From the NCBI GenBank assembly GCA_014155875.1, contig JACEFZ010013290.1:159501-223500 (forward strand): a stretch of 64,000 bases of DNA. The letters run 5' to 3'. This document shows positions 9,424 through 22,100 of this stretch, piece after piece. Both the position numbers and the translations under genes were made by a program. This DNA is from Cepaea nemoralis (taxonomy: Eukaryota; Mollusca; Gastropoda; Stylommatophora; Helicidae). Position 1 is the stretch's first letter. Each line of letters starts with the position of its first letter. Below the pieces are notes generated by a model. The model was not told the DNA's origin, made no database searches, and was given only the letters and a program-made list of their open reading frames with translations.

Positions 9424-10504
9424 GTATACAAAGAAAACTGCAGCTGTTAAATTTTAATGCAAAACAAGCTATATTGTCAATATAAACTGATTACAAGAAA
9501 CACAAAACATAAAGTCGCAGCTTCTACCAAGGAGGCCTCTCACATCTATTTGGTGTAGCAGACGACAGCCAGCCAAAGTGACCAGATTTCAGATGAGCGC
9601 CAGTCCATAAGTTTTCATGATAATGCTTTCAATATATAAAATTATACAATTACAATTGTAATCTTATAATTTACATTAAATATATTATTTTTGTTGCAGT
9701 TACACTTAAATTTAATTTAAATTTGTATAAAGCGAAAATAGTAGAAATAACCTGAGCTCCCTACTAGAATAATTACCAAAACCAGAATATTGCTGAATAT
9801 AGAAATGCATTTACGAAGTTCATAATTTACGTTTAATTAAATATAAACTTTAAAATCAATCATGCTCTACTGTTTAGTGCTCTGCTAATAATTTGAAAAG
9901 TGTTATTTTCAAATACACTTAAAATCAGAGTAGTTTAGTGAAATGTGTTTGCGCCGGATATTTCATTAATAAATCTATTTATAAATTGTACTGTATATGG
10001 ACACAAACGGAAGTTCCAACTTTTAGATCGATTGCAGCCTGTTCGTTGCCATCAACAAACATTTAGGACGTTTTACACCCAGATCGGGCCTGTTGAAAGA
10101 CAAGGTATTATTATGCAGACAGCACCTTTATTTTACATACACTTATTTGTTATTTGGGAAAAGAATGATTGTTTCTTAGAAATGACGTTTGGTAGAAACA
10201 CTAACATATTATGTGATGAATCACCGGTTCAATCCCAGAAAATATTGAATCATGGCTAGGTATACTACCGTATACTAGCTATTTTGGTCAATATTTAAAA
10301 TTTGGGTTTTTACTTATGAAATCATACCAGTTAGATAGAGCTTGACAAGACGAATCCAACGGTATCTCAACGAAGACTGTACGTTGATTCTAAGCGGAGT
10401 TATGAATTATATGGTGACGTAATTTAATAACAGGAAGTCCAATGATGAATTGACTGATAAGTCAGGATTTATCGCGGCCCTAAGATTGGAAACTTGAGAA
10501 ATTC
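9424..10504 (-). promoter_or_regulatory. Region upstream of HORMAD1
   Basis: This contains the 5' UTR and probably the promoter of HORMAD1, but no TATA box or defined start can be fixed. It is AT-rich with two ETS-like GGAAGT cores (10009-10014 and 10433-10438). A 104-codon frame at 9945-10259 has no recognisable similarity and is not called as a gene. Confidence 0.35.
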
Positions 10505-11609
10505 TGCCTTCTATTACCGTGGCTTGTTTATTTTTAAATCGACAACATTGTGCCATATATCATTGCGTCCGGGACGGCAAGGCCTAACTTGGGGTATTTT
10601 TTATTTTTTTTATAGGATGTGCAGTGACCTAATTAACAATTTAAAATGGCCGCCAATTGATTAATATTTGCCTTCTATTACCGTGGCTTGTTTATTTTTA
10701 AATCGACAACATTGTGCCATATATCATTGCGTCCGGGACGGCAAGGCCTAACTTGGGGTATTTTTATTTTTTTTATAGGATGTGCAGTGACCTAATTAAC
10801 AATTTAAAATGGCCGCCAATTGATTAATATTTGCCTTCTATTACCGTGGCTTGTTTATTTTTAAATCGACAACATTGTGCCATATATCATTGCGTCCGGG
10901 ACGGCAAGGCCTAACTTGGGGTATTTTTATTTTTTTTATAGGATGTGCAGTGACCTAATTAACAATTTAAAATGGCCGCCAATTGATTAATATTTGCCTT
11001 CTATTACCGTGGCTTGTTTATTTTTAAATCGACAACATTGTGCCATATATCATTGCGTCCGGGACGGCAAGGCCTAACTTGGGGTATTTTTTATTTTTTT
11101 TATAGGATGTGCAGTGACCTAATTAACAATTTAAAATGGCCGCCAATTGATTAATATTTGCCTTCTATTACCGTGGCTTGTTTATTTTTAAATCGACAAC
11201 ATTGTGCCATATATCATTGCGTCCGGGACGGCAAGGCCTAACTTGGGGTATTTTTATTTTTTTTATAGGATGTGCAGTGACCTAATTAACAATTTAAAAT
11301 GGCCGCCAATTGATTAATATTTGCCTTCTATTACCGTGGCTTGTTTATTTTTAAATCGACAACATTGTGCCATATATCATTGCGTCCGGGACGGCAAGGC
11401 CTAACTTGGGGTATTTTTTATTTTTTTTATAGGATGTGCAGTGACCTAATTAACAATTTAAAATGGCCGCCAATTGATTAATATTTGCCTTCTATTACCG
11501 TGGCTTGTTTATTTTTAAATCGACAACATTGTGCCATATATCATTGCGTCCGGGACGGCAAGGCCTAACTTGGGGTATTTTTTATTTTTTTATAGGATGT
11601 GTCGTGACG
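10505..11609. repeat. Tandem repeat, 163/164-bp unit, 6.8 copies
   Basis: Units start at 10505, 10669, 10832, 10995, 11159, 11322 and 11486, so periods are 164, 163, 163, 164, 163 and 164. The single length change is one T in a T-rich tract (GTATTTTTTATT versus GTATTTTTATT); otherwise units look identical. Each unit holds TGCGTCCGGGACGGCAAGGC and AAAATGGCCGCCAATTG. The last unit stops short after about 124 bp and diverges. The near-identity points to recent amplification or strong homogenisation. It lies between the two divergent host genes. Confidence 0.97.
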
Positions 11610-11734
11610 TAATTAACAATGTAGTCACTGGAGGGTCTTCTCCGTGATTATTTATTGTATTTTGTGTAGGCATTTGTTTTTTGTTATTCTTTTATGTAAG
11701 CTTCATTACTCTTGTGTAATTTTATCTTTTTTAT

Positions 11735-11835
11735 ATTTTCAGATTTCTGCAGTATGTACCTGACGAGATGCAGCGAAATATGCCAGGCAATAAATCGCGC
11801 AATCTATTGTTTGTGTCTTCGTTATTCAAATTTAT
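11735..11835 (+). mobile_element. Solo end of a DNA transposon / MITE
   Basis: About 85 bp from TTCTGCAGTATGTACCTGAC to TCTTCGTTATTCAA match both ends of the 344-bp inverted-repeat element at 62323-62666. The matching partner end was not found nearby, so this is a fragment. Confidence 0.7.
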
Positions 11836-12127
11836 AGAAACTCACCACAGGAAGGTGTGCATCTGAATTGTTTTATCAAATTGACACAGGCTGTGGCAAA
11901 GGTGTGACAATCAGAATCTTGAATGTCACAGGAAATGGTTAAAGAAAGAGTGTCACACGTGATGGCCATTCTTTGGTTAATTGCTTTTTGTGTTTCACAA
12001 CTAATTTTTTTAATATATTAAATTATTAGTAAGAGTACTTTCCTGTATTAGCATGCCTGGTTCGTTGGCATGAACGAGACTCCTCACTTCTCTCAGGTGT
12101 ATAACGCAGGTGTATAATATAATTTAG

Positions 12128-12215
12128 TATTAGGATCCAGAACACCAAAGACCGAGATTTGTGGAAAGCCATGAACGCCTACGCCAGCCGGCACTTGATG
12201 ATGATTATTATTAGT
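12128..12215 (+). mobile_element. LINE family D, extreme 3' end
   Basis: It matches the last ~75 bp of family D (GAACACCAAAGACCGAGATT, then CTACGCCAGCCGGCA) and ends in TGATGATGATTATTATTA. This is a strongly 5'-truncated insertion. Confidence 0.75.
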
Positions 12216-12324
12216 ATTTGCATATACAGAGAATATTTTAAAATGGGGTTTCTACTTATGATTTGTAACAGGAAAGTAAAGGTAATATTCCTCTTTTGAT
12301 AGAATGTCGAGAGGAATGAGAGGA

Positions 12325-12415
12325 TCAACTTCATTGCACCAGGTTTGCTCAGTCTCTTTCCACACAGCGGCCTGGCGAAAGCATCGTATAAAGCACAAGA
12401 GTCTCAGAGTCTCTG
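12325..12415 (-). mobile_element. SINE family 1 fragment
   Basis: The minus strand matches the SINE 1 body: GCTTTCGCCAGGCCGCTGTG, GAAAGAGACTGAGC and CCTGGTGCAATGAAG. The tRNA-like head is missing. Confidence 0.65.
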
Positions 12416-13134
12416 ACAAAGATGCACTTGACTTATAAGACTTTTTGTTATGATGTGCTGTGACCTAATTGCTAGTTAAAAATAGCTGCATATTTATTAT
12501 ATTAATTAAATGTCATGTGGAATGTTCGTCGTTAGTGAAAGAACAATTCATGAAAATGTATCATATTGTCTTATTCTTAATGTACTAACTGCATTGCGAC
12601 AGCTTTCTTTTGTTGATTAAATATTATAAACATTAATGTAAGTAACTAAGTTTGTGACTGTTGCACAAATTAAGCAGCAGTTAATTAATTAAGATATTAA
12701 ATAATAAAAAAATTAAAATATTAAATAATTAACTGTTCACTAAAAATTGATTTCTATTTCTACTTCTGCTCTACAATTACAGTAATTATAGCACACTGTT
12801 CTGTATCTAATTGTCAGCAATTAATAATTAAATACTAACTTATTTAAAACATATAACTTATTTTACAGTACTGCATTTAAATGTAAATAATTAAGTGCTG
12901 TAGCGCAGCTTAGAAAAAAAGTACTCCTTACTAAACTGTAACACCTTACAAGTTTACAGAAGGGTCTGAAAACTGGCTTTCAAAATTATTTTCAGTCATG
13001 TAAACTGTTGAAATATTATGCAAGTACACAGATACATTACTGCTACACATGACACTTGTATTCTGTTTAATGTTAGTACTTAAATTACCAGTTCTAATTT
13101 AATAAATAAATATAGGTCCGCTAAAGTTTAGTAC

Positions 13135-13510
13135 TATTGTATGGTATGGGCGCCGCCATCTTGAATTTTGTCTTATCAAGGCGGTGTCACGAAATATTTT
13201 GTCCTGATCGTGTGCAAACACCTGCAATGTTGAAACTCTTCATATTTATGTAAAATTGAACGGGGGATTCAAATATGCACGAAAAAATGAATTAATCTTT
13301 CATAGTCACGAGTTATAAGACAAATTACCTTACTAATCGTGAAAAGAACCTAATAGAATCCACATAAATCGTTTTTATGGTGTAATATTTTGGCGGCTAG
13401 CTTGCAGAACCACTTCTAAATATATGAGAATAACTTCCCCTTTGATCGTACCACACTGCTTTCGTTTTTTTTGTTCTTTTAGCAGTCCATGTCAAACCGG
13501 AAGTGATCGT
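13135..13510. promoter_or_regulatory. Promoter-like patch between HORMAD1 and ROPN1L
   Basis: In an otherwise AT-rich interval this patch is richer in CpG. It carries GCGCCGCCATCTTG at 13150-13163 (a YY1-type CAAGATGGCGGC on the minus strand) and AAACCGGAAGTGATCG at about 13495-13510 (an ETS-type CCGGAAGTG). Such pairs are typical of TATA-less, often bidirectional promoters. It lies about 2.5 kb upstream of the ROPN1L coding start and 3.7 kb upstream of HORMAD1. No transcript start can be shown from sequence alone. Confidence 0.35.
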
Positions 13511-15971
13511 TCGAGGACGCAGGAAAAAGTTCGCAAAATTACACAAAAAAAAGTGAAGAGCTTAAAAAAAGGGCGATAATTCTGAAATAGCTACCGTATA
13601 CCGTATTGAATTGAATCTGAATTGATCATCCACCAATTTAATTTATTGTTGGTAATTAACACTAGTAAAACTGAGTAGTAAAGTTAAAATTTTTTTCTGT
13701 TTCATAAATCTATTGGATGGATCTGACAAAATGAAAGTAACCTGTTTCATGTGCAAGTATATACGTTCATAGCAGATAATTTAATGTTATAAATTCTTAA
13801 AATTGTGTGTTCAGCAACAATGCAATGACAAGACAAGCAATAGTCAATAGTAAAATAGTAGAACAATGTATAAATATTCCATTGCTGAATATTGCAAAAG
13901 TGTTTTGCCAGAAATTTTGACACGCCCGTTTGTGTTGCAGGATAGCTCGAATGCTACATTGCAACAAGCAAGAAGCCCCATCACTAGGGCACTTTTAAAT
14001 ATTACAAAAATAACTTATCAATTGTACTTATTTGGTGCAATAATATTGTTCGTGATAGAATTTGATGCAAAAATAACCAATTCCAAAATATAGATGAAGA
14101 TTAACTGATTCAGTACCAAACAAAAAAGTAGGTTTGGACCAAACGTGTTGGGCATGGCATGGACATGCAAATGAACAAGTATTATAATGTAAATTTCCAT
14201 TCACCAAGCATTAAAATTATGGAAGATGCAGCAAAATGAAATAAATAACATAATGACCCTAGTATGGTGATATATCACCATTCTGTCCAAATGTGAAGTC
14301 TCATTTGGTGATATAAAATCATTTGGCAGTGAATAAGTTATCAATTTCTTATTTACATTACTAATATAACTTATACTGAACCCTGCACATATAATCAGAT
14401 TGCTACTGGTACTATTGGGGTTGGAACTCTTCACTGGCTTCTGAGGATGAGGACGGAGCGCTTATGAGAATGCCTTGAATGCTGTGATGTCAGTTCCTAA
14501 ATCAATCAATCAATCAAAAACTCATTGGGTATAACATTTTAAAATGCTTTAGATGTTAAGATGGCCATACACATACAATATAGTACTAAAAACTGTTAAA
14601 ATTGACATAGTTTTTATACAATCATTTGCATGATTGGTGTTAATTACACACACCCTTATAAATGATCAAGTCTATTGTAAAAGAATAGGGTAGTGAAATA
14701 ACTAAAGCATTATTTTCACATCACTACTGGACCATGGTCGGACTTTGTGCTATAAATCATCCTATTCAATGTTTTAGAAAAGCATAATTTTAGAAGCTTT
14801 AACTGATTTAGTGCCAACAATAAGTAGGCTTGTAACAAACAAAAATGAATAGCAGAAAAGAAGTAGAGGTGTTTATAGTAATGTTTAAAAAAAATGTTGT
14901 TATGGCACCAGACATGTTGAATTATATATCAAATTAAAGTGGATTGTAGAGGGAACACTACAGTATTTATATTTTTATTGTATTAAACAATTTTTTCTTA
15001 TAATGTTAAATTATATAACACATTGAGAAGGAAAGGGGGAAAGTTATTAATTTTCACTTACCAAGGCAATACTCCTTCATATATTATAATAATTAAGTTA
15101 AATTAGCTGAATAATGATAAATACAACACAATTCTTCACAAATATCACAAGAACTGCTTCGTGACGCCATCAAAATATAATTATCACATGTTTTGTGGCA
15201 TGTTATTGTCAAACAAAACTGGAAAAAAAAAAATTTGAAAACATTTGGCAGCTTTGTAGTTAGTAGAGAGAACTAGTATGTACACTGTTTACTATTTACA
15301 TTATTTATGATTTGTTCGTTTTTTTTTTGTTTTTTTTTGCAATACTGCTCATCATATTTATGATATACTGCAAAGCAAATTTTGTGTCATAAGTATGATC
15401 TGTTAGTGCAACCTGAGCAAATATAACTCAGCCTGTGTGATTGTATGGTGATGAACTTTCATGGTCTGTGTTGTTCTCCTATCACCACCTGCTAAATTAT
15501 TAGTATTACTACTGCACATTCAATCAGAATCTTTCACAAAGTCGCTCAAATCAGAATCACCATTATCTAAAAAATAAAATACACAAATTGATTCCTTGCA
15601 CTTTGATGTTGCACTTGGGTATACATTTTCTGTGTAATTACCATTGCTTCTGTTTTTGCGTTATCAGACCAAGACCTCTTACCATAGGCTGTTATACTAA
15701 CTATTTAACCTCTGCATTTCTATGACAAGTCTACATCTGACTTCTTCTGAGAGGTCCCTGGTGTTGTTGGTTATGGAGTCAGGGTAAAGTTTGTGACATT
15801 TTACATTTCATCATGTTCTATTGTAACTTTGGGATGATATGTAGCTTTATAGTGGGACATTATTGTTGTTATTCACTAAGTCATAATGCTACTTGATTAA
15901 TATTATTTTTTGTTCATAAAGAGGATTCTCTTATCTTTTTTGTCACAGCAATTTTATCTGTGTTAAATCTA
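13511..15971. other. Intergenic or ROPN1L first-intron sequence
   Basis: This is AT-rich with one LINE A 3' end (14410-14516). Short frames at 13866-14093 and 14201-14434 have no family resemblance. T-runs lie at 15320-15337. Because an AG acceptor precedes the ROPN1L start codon exon, part of this is probably the first intron. Confidence 0.45.
14410..14516 (+). mobile_element. LINE family A, extreme 3' end
   Basis: About 90 bp match the reverse of the family A 3' end at 6965-7050 (GTTGGAACTCTTCACTGGCT, then TGCTGTGATGTCAGTTCCTA). It ends in the tail TCAATCAATCAATC. Confidence 0.85.
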
Positions 15972-15991
15972 TTTGTTGTAGATATTCCACA
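15972..15991 (+). other. Splice acceptor and 5' UTR end before ROPN1L start codon
   Basis: TTTGTTGTAG at 15972-15981 is a good acceptor and leaves a 10-base 5' UTR (ATATTCCACA) before the ATG. This implies at least one upstream non-coding exon, not located. Confidence 0.55.
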
Positions 15992-16137
15992 ATGCCAACA
16001 TCTGCAGCCAAGCTGGATGAACCATACTATTGCTCAGAACAGATACACATTCCCCCAGAACTGCCAGACATCTTGAAACAGTTTACTAAAGCTGCTATTA
16101 GGACTCAACCGAAGGATGTTCTTGCTTGGTCAGCAGC
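15992..16137 (+). CDS. ROPN1L: ROPN1L coding exon 1 (RIIa domain)
   Basis: It runs from the ATG through the RIIa docking motif PELPDILKQFTKAAIRTQP to DVLAWSA. The donor is GTAAGT at 16138. It ends in phase 2 (GC|), completed as Ala-Tyr-Phe by exon 2. Confidence 0.93.
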
Positions 16138-19100
16138 GTAAGTTGTTTTTGTCTTTCCATGACTTCTTTGTGTCTTTGCCTTATAAGTGGCTGGGGACTT
16201 TGGTTGTAGTTTCCCAACTTTCTTTGGATTGCATCATGTTATTGTTTCATTGCTATGCTTTGTAGTTTTTAAGAAGTTGTTTTTAAACAAACATTTTAGT
16301 TTTCAACCAAGAAGAGTTCTCATTGGGCGAAAAATGCTAGTTTTTACATTTATTTTATTTAGTTTGGGGGGTGATTTTTTTATTGAAATAGTTTGGTTGT
16401 TGCCATTAACATCAGAGGTTAGTCTTTACTCTAGTCTCATCTGTGATATTTCATTACAATGACATTTTATAGCAAGTAAAGTCATACCTCATTGTAAAAG
16501 ATATATTAGGCATAATACAGAGAATTAAGATAAACATGATGTATGCAATTTTAAGTTTCTCAGGTTATTGATGTTAGCAATTTCTGCATTGCTTTTTGAA
16601 TACAATTGTGGCTCAGTTTTGTTTAAAAAGCATTAGAAATGCAGTAAATAAATAACAAATATTTCCAGGGGGAGAAAACCCCATGTGCCTGTTCACCATG
16701 GAGTCTGAAAATGTGTATTTTCAACATTTTTTAAAGCTCATGTATACACAAAAAACATGCTGGCGCCTGAATTATATTTAGTTTTTTTTTTTTTCTACCT
16801 CTGTATATCATTTGAAACAGATGTTGGGCACTCAGTGTTCTAGAATCTGATATAATGATTGATATATGTACTCAGTTTATTCAGATAAAGTATTAAAGTC
16901 ACCGGTGGCCTAATATTTTCTCTCAAGTTTAAATGTCCATTACATGGAGTAAGATATATTGATGTGATATTGATTGTTCTATATTGTTTATGGTAGGTAT
17001 ATTGTGTCTTATTGTTAAACATCATTCTGTTTGTCCTTTTAATACCTCTGGCCTTGATCTTTTAATCATCATCCACCTTCTTCAGGTGCCTTGTTTGGAG
17101 CAAACATTGTCGTTGATCATGACTCTCCACTCCTTTTTGTCATCTGATATTTTGTTCAAGTTGGTGTTACTTATATTATTATTTGTAGCAATTAAGCTGT
17201 CCATATACATTTTTCTTCTTCTACAGCAGTTGCCATGTATTTTTCCACATAAAGCTAATTTCACTGTTCCACCTCATCCATCAAGTAGTAATAATTTAAA
17301 GCAAACAGTAATAGTAAGTCCTGTTTCATACCATTATTATACATCTGATATATAGTCATTGGTCTATGTATTTTATGTCAAAACTGCACAGGAACAATGT
17401 TGTAAGCTTTACTTTGATAACTTCTGGTGTATAGTGTTTTTAAGGCCGGATCAATTATTCTGGTTTATGACAATTGGAAATATCAGCAATGGATAACTGC
17501 TTCTTAAAGATACAACAGGTGAAACAACGTATTTAAGGATCCTTGAGTTTGGATTTAACTCATTCCAGCAAGGAAGGGTGTGTGAGAGGTGAATCTCACA
17601 TATTTACAACCAGCGTGTTGCTGGAACAATCAGCATCTACACATTATGGCATTCACTGAGGGAAACAGAGCATATAGGGGTTTCACTAAGTGGTTTCTGG
17701 TTCTTATAACAAAACACTAAATAACATAGGCATTCAATCCTCAGTTGGGGCATGATCTGTTTCCAACCAGTCTGGTATCAGCACAGCTTTGTAAAATGCG
17801 TACCAGAGATATGTCTGCAAATAAAATAGAGCTGCACACTTTAATTCATAATACATGATCTAGTATATGTGAAGGCCTATGGAACTGAGGTAACACAGTT
17901 GCTAGCATGTTTGCTTAGCAGCTCGTTGGTTGTGTGTTCAAATCCCCTTCAGAGCAGGGATTTGTGTCACAGGACTCCCATGTTGACCCAGCCAAACACG
18001 GACAGCAGGAAGATTCCTGAGAATTAAAGACAGACAGTTGGGTATCGGTCACATCTACCACTGTGTGCCAGTTGGTCTAAAAATATGAGGCAAGTACCAA
18101 TACTTCTCATGGCATGAAAACCGGTCACTTGTGTTGTTTACTGAACACTTCTCAACTCACTATCCCAAGGCCTGGAGTATGTGAACGCCAAACCTCTCCC
18201 ACCTGGTGGTAGTGTCTGCTATGGGACTACCTTCACACTGTAAATAATTCTTTCAATGTGTTGTTGCTTAAATATATTTTAATCAACCTCTGCTTGTTCC
18301 TTTTCTCATCCTTAGCTACTTTGGTGCATTGGCAAGAGGAGAAATTCCACCTGTGAAGGAGAGATTAGAAATGCCAATTGCCACACAAAAGACCGACTCT
18401 GGTCTCACTCCAGGTTTACTCAAAGTGTTAAACAAGCAGGTCAGTTGGGATAGGTATTGGTCATTTGGGACAGTTATTGTTGGTCAGTTTTATGTTAGTA
18501 CTTTAGTCACTGAGGATTGTTTAGTTGTCATGCATCACACAAAAAGTAAATGCCAAGATTTCTGTTTGATGTTTGCTTCTTCCCGTGAATAAAAACAGAA
18601 TGACATAACATTTATTCAGCTTGCCACGTTGAATTACCCTTGTGGGACTGATTTCCATTCTTTGTCTCACCAATGCTAGGCAGTATAATAGGATGTGCTT
18701 TGGAGATTGCTTATGGGCTTCGCAGCTGTAAGTGGGAGAACCTCTAAGACCCTATCAATGAAGCTGTACTCTGATTCATCAGTGACTTGTTCTGAATCTG
18801 AAGATTCTGGTTTGTGTCTACTCTATTGGTTGCTTCATATATGATATACTTCAGTCCCGCTCCATCTGAATCATTTTAACTCTTTATGACTGATTATATT
18901 ACCATGTTAACGCCTTCCGGTTGACACATTTATTATTTTAACATGGTATTAAAAAATTACCCAGGTAACAAGATTTTGTTTATTTCTGATCAGGTAGCTG
19001 AAGCTTATTGCATTACCTTTATTTCTACTAGCAACATATATTGTGATCAGGCAGTATAGACACAGTAGTGTATTGTTTATGAGTAATGAGTAATTTCTGC

Positions 19101-22100
19101 TGGAATTACTGTTTTATCAGTGTATTACTAATTATATTACCTAAGGAGTGCTGTTTGGGTGAGGAAATGTGCACCCAACGCCATATTCCAAATTTGCCAT
19201 TATGGTATGGGCACACTTACACTCCCCTCTCTTGTTAAAGAGTCTTAAATATTAAGCTGAATGAGAAGATTCTAGCACAAGAGGACTAGGAGTTAAATTG
19301 GACATTCAATGGAAACTAGTCTGGCATATCAAGAATCTCAGGAAAAAAAAACAGAAACATGCATCTAGATCTTGTCAAATGGCTTACAAGTATCAAGATC
19401 TTGTCAAATGGCTTACAAGTGTCAAGATCTTGTCTTCTTCTTCTTTCGTTCGCTTGTCTATAACTGCAATGTTGTCTCTTGTATGAATCAAACAGTCTGT
19501 TTTAGTTCACTCAGCGGTCCCTAGAGTTTATCTTCACTTCTTATGAAACACTTCTTATGAAAACAAATGTATGTCTATATTATTAAAAAAATCCACAATT
19601 TAATATAAATATAACATTATATTAGATTCTTGCCATTAATGTATGCTGAATGCTCTTGTGGATATGTGTGATACATGCAGAACAATCTCTCAGTGACACC
19701 ACACAATGTTCACGCTAAAAGTGGACTACACAGTTCACACACATCACAATGCGGCTTTGTATCTGAAGATAAATAACACACTAATAACATCATCTGAAGC
19801 TAACACGTATAAATTCTTTTGCTGTTGATTTTAATGGTGTAGCAGACTTGAAATATGCCATATTACTGCTAACGGGTTGTTCATCAATTCCAACAGACAA
19901 TCGATAATGAAAACGATAACGTATGTTCTGTGTTTAAAGGGTTTCTACTCTATTTATACTACGTCATTCCGTCGCACTTGCTATTTGGCAAATTACAAGT
20001 CATGAATAAACAAGCACAGTTACATACTATTGACTTGCTTACGGACCCAATCCTAGAAGTAGGGAACCAGATGACATTCACATTGGTGGTCACTATTTCT
20101 GGTTTTGAAAGAGCTCCAAATATGGGACCATCAGTGCTCCAACATCCAATCTAGCCGCCTTTAAGTTAAAAGCTCAAAGGATGCCCTCATTTCTAGACAG
20201 ACATATCCAATGTCTCTTTAAACACAGAACATACATTAATGTGTGATGATAAAGTGATTGTTGGTACTGAATCGTTTGTAAAGAACTTTTTAAAGAATCA
20301 TCCATTAGCTTTTACAATGAAACCCCAACCACTCTGTCCGTTTCTCACCACTGACTCATCAGTATAGATCACTATGTCACCTTGATGTGTGTTACTCTGG
20401 ATCAGTTGTTGCACCTCAAACTCTGTGTGGCCCATTGCCCATTCTCTGCACTCACGATCCAGTGTCACTATTACATTGTGCCAGTCTGTCATGTCTTCCG
20501 GTACTTCAACCCACTCTTTTTCATTATTGATGGTCTCTAGATCACACCCTGACATATAGATATTTCTGCCTGTGCCATCCAGAACCTGCCTTGTCTTAGT
20601 CTATGACCCTTGACAACATCAGTGGCTTCATGCAGGGGGGTGATCCCTATCTGACAACATCAGTGGCTTCATGCAGGGGGGTGATCCCTATCTGACAACA
20701 TCAGTGGCTTCATGCAGGGGGGTGATCCCTATCTGACAACATCAGTGGCTTCATGCAGGGGGGTGATCCCTATCTGACAACATCAGTGGCTTCATGCAGG
20801 GGGGTGATCCCTATCTGACAACATCAGTGGCTTCATGCAGGGGGGTGATCCCTATCTGACAACATCAGTGGCTTCATGCAGGGGGGTGATCCCTATCTGC
20901 AGCAACTCTAAAGTACCATTTGGCTTGAAGGACTCTATGTCTATCTGCCATTGTTGGTAGCGCCAGAATATGCCTCAAGCATATAATTGGTGGGTCCTTT
21001 GTGCAACCCAGTATCACCCGCATAACCGTAGCAGATTTGTTGTTAACTGAAATTCCTTGAAATGCATCCAGTTCTCATTCTGTGATGCTGAGTTGACCCC
21101 AGAGAGTTCATGATCATCATCATCATCTTCCACTTCTGCTGTCAAACGTCATGGGTAGGAATAATGTGCGCTCCAGCGCCCGGTCGATGACACTTGATAG
21201 TGTCATTCCATGTGATTGTACAATGTCTTTGATGTTGTGTCAATCCATATTCTTCTTGGACGTCCTCTTGGTCTCGATGCAGATGATCTTTGATGTAAGG
21301 CCAGTGATAGTAATTGCTGGTGTTGCATTCTAATGACATGGCCAAATCACTTGATCTTCTGTCTTTCAATAAATGTGGCACAAGGTGTTGATCCCACTGT
21401 CTGTCTGATAACAGCATTTCTTACTCGGTCTCGGATTGTTAAGTTGGCAGCTCTCCTCAGGCATCTCATCTCGCAGGTGTTGATTTTGCGAGAGTGTGAT
21501 TTGAATAAAGTCCAAGTTTTTCTTTAACTTTTTTCGGAGTTGTGCTATTTATCTGTATCCTTAGTGAGCCTGGCGTTCTATTAACTTGCATTACTTCAGT
21601 TTTGGCGTATTTATACTCATATTGTATCTGCTGCATGTTGAACTCAGATTATTAATACGATTTTGTAGTCCGCCCTCATTATGGTAAAACAGGCGCTGAT
21701 CGTCTGCAAATAGAAGTTCATTTATTTACTGTGGATCAGTTGTTTCATCTGGAGTAAAGAGTTCTAAATTTTCTGAATCTGTTCTGTCAAGACTTGTTTC
21801 TTTGGACATCCTCTCCATGTTGATATTAAATAGCAGAGGAGAGAGCACACATCCCTGTCTCACTCCTGTATTGACTGAACATATCTGATATTCCTTCTTG
21901 TGTTCTTACTGCACTTCGGCTTGAGTGGTACATGACTATGATGTTTTCTAGCAATTGCCCTTGTATCCCATAGTCTTCAAGGATGGTCCATAATTTGTAT
22001 CAAAAGCCTTTTCCTGCTCTACAAACACAATATTCTGCTGGTCACTATATTCTATAGTTTTTTCACATATTTGTCTAAGTGTAAATAGTGCATCAGTGCA

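Larger units (their letters stand above)
11836..13134. other. AT-rich intergenic sequence with small repeat fragments
   Basis: Apart from a family D LINE end (12128-12215) and a SINE fragment (12325-12415) listed separately, this is very AT-rich and has many TTAATTAA-like stretches. No exon or RNA gene was recognised. Confidence 0.5.

Noticed and set aside
10038..10053. RFX X-box near 10038 (GTTGCCATCAACAAAC)
   Set aside because: The second half-site does not fit the consensus, and it is nearer HORMAD1 than ROPN1L.
9945..10259. 104-codon ORF upstream of HORMAD1
   Set aside because: No similarity and no splice sites; it lies in probable 5' UTR or promoter.
10505..11609. CRISPR-like array
   Set aside because: Repeats are adjacent, without spacers, and the genome is animal.
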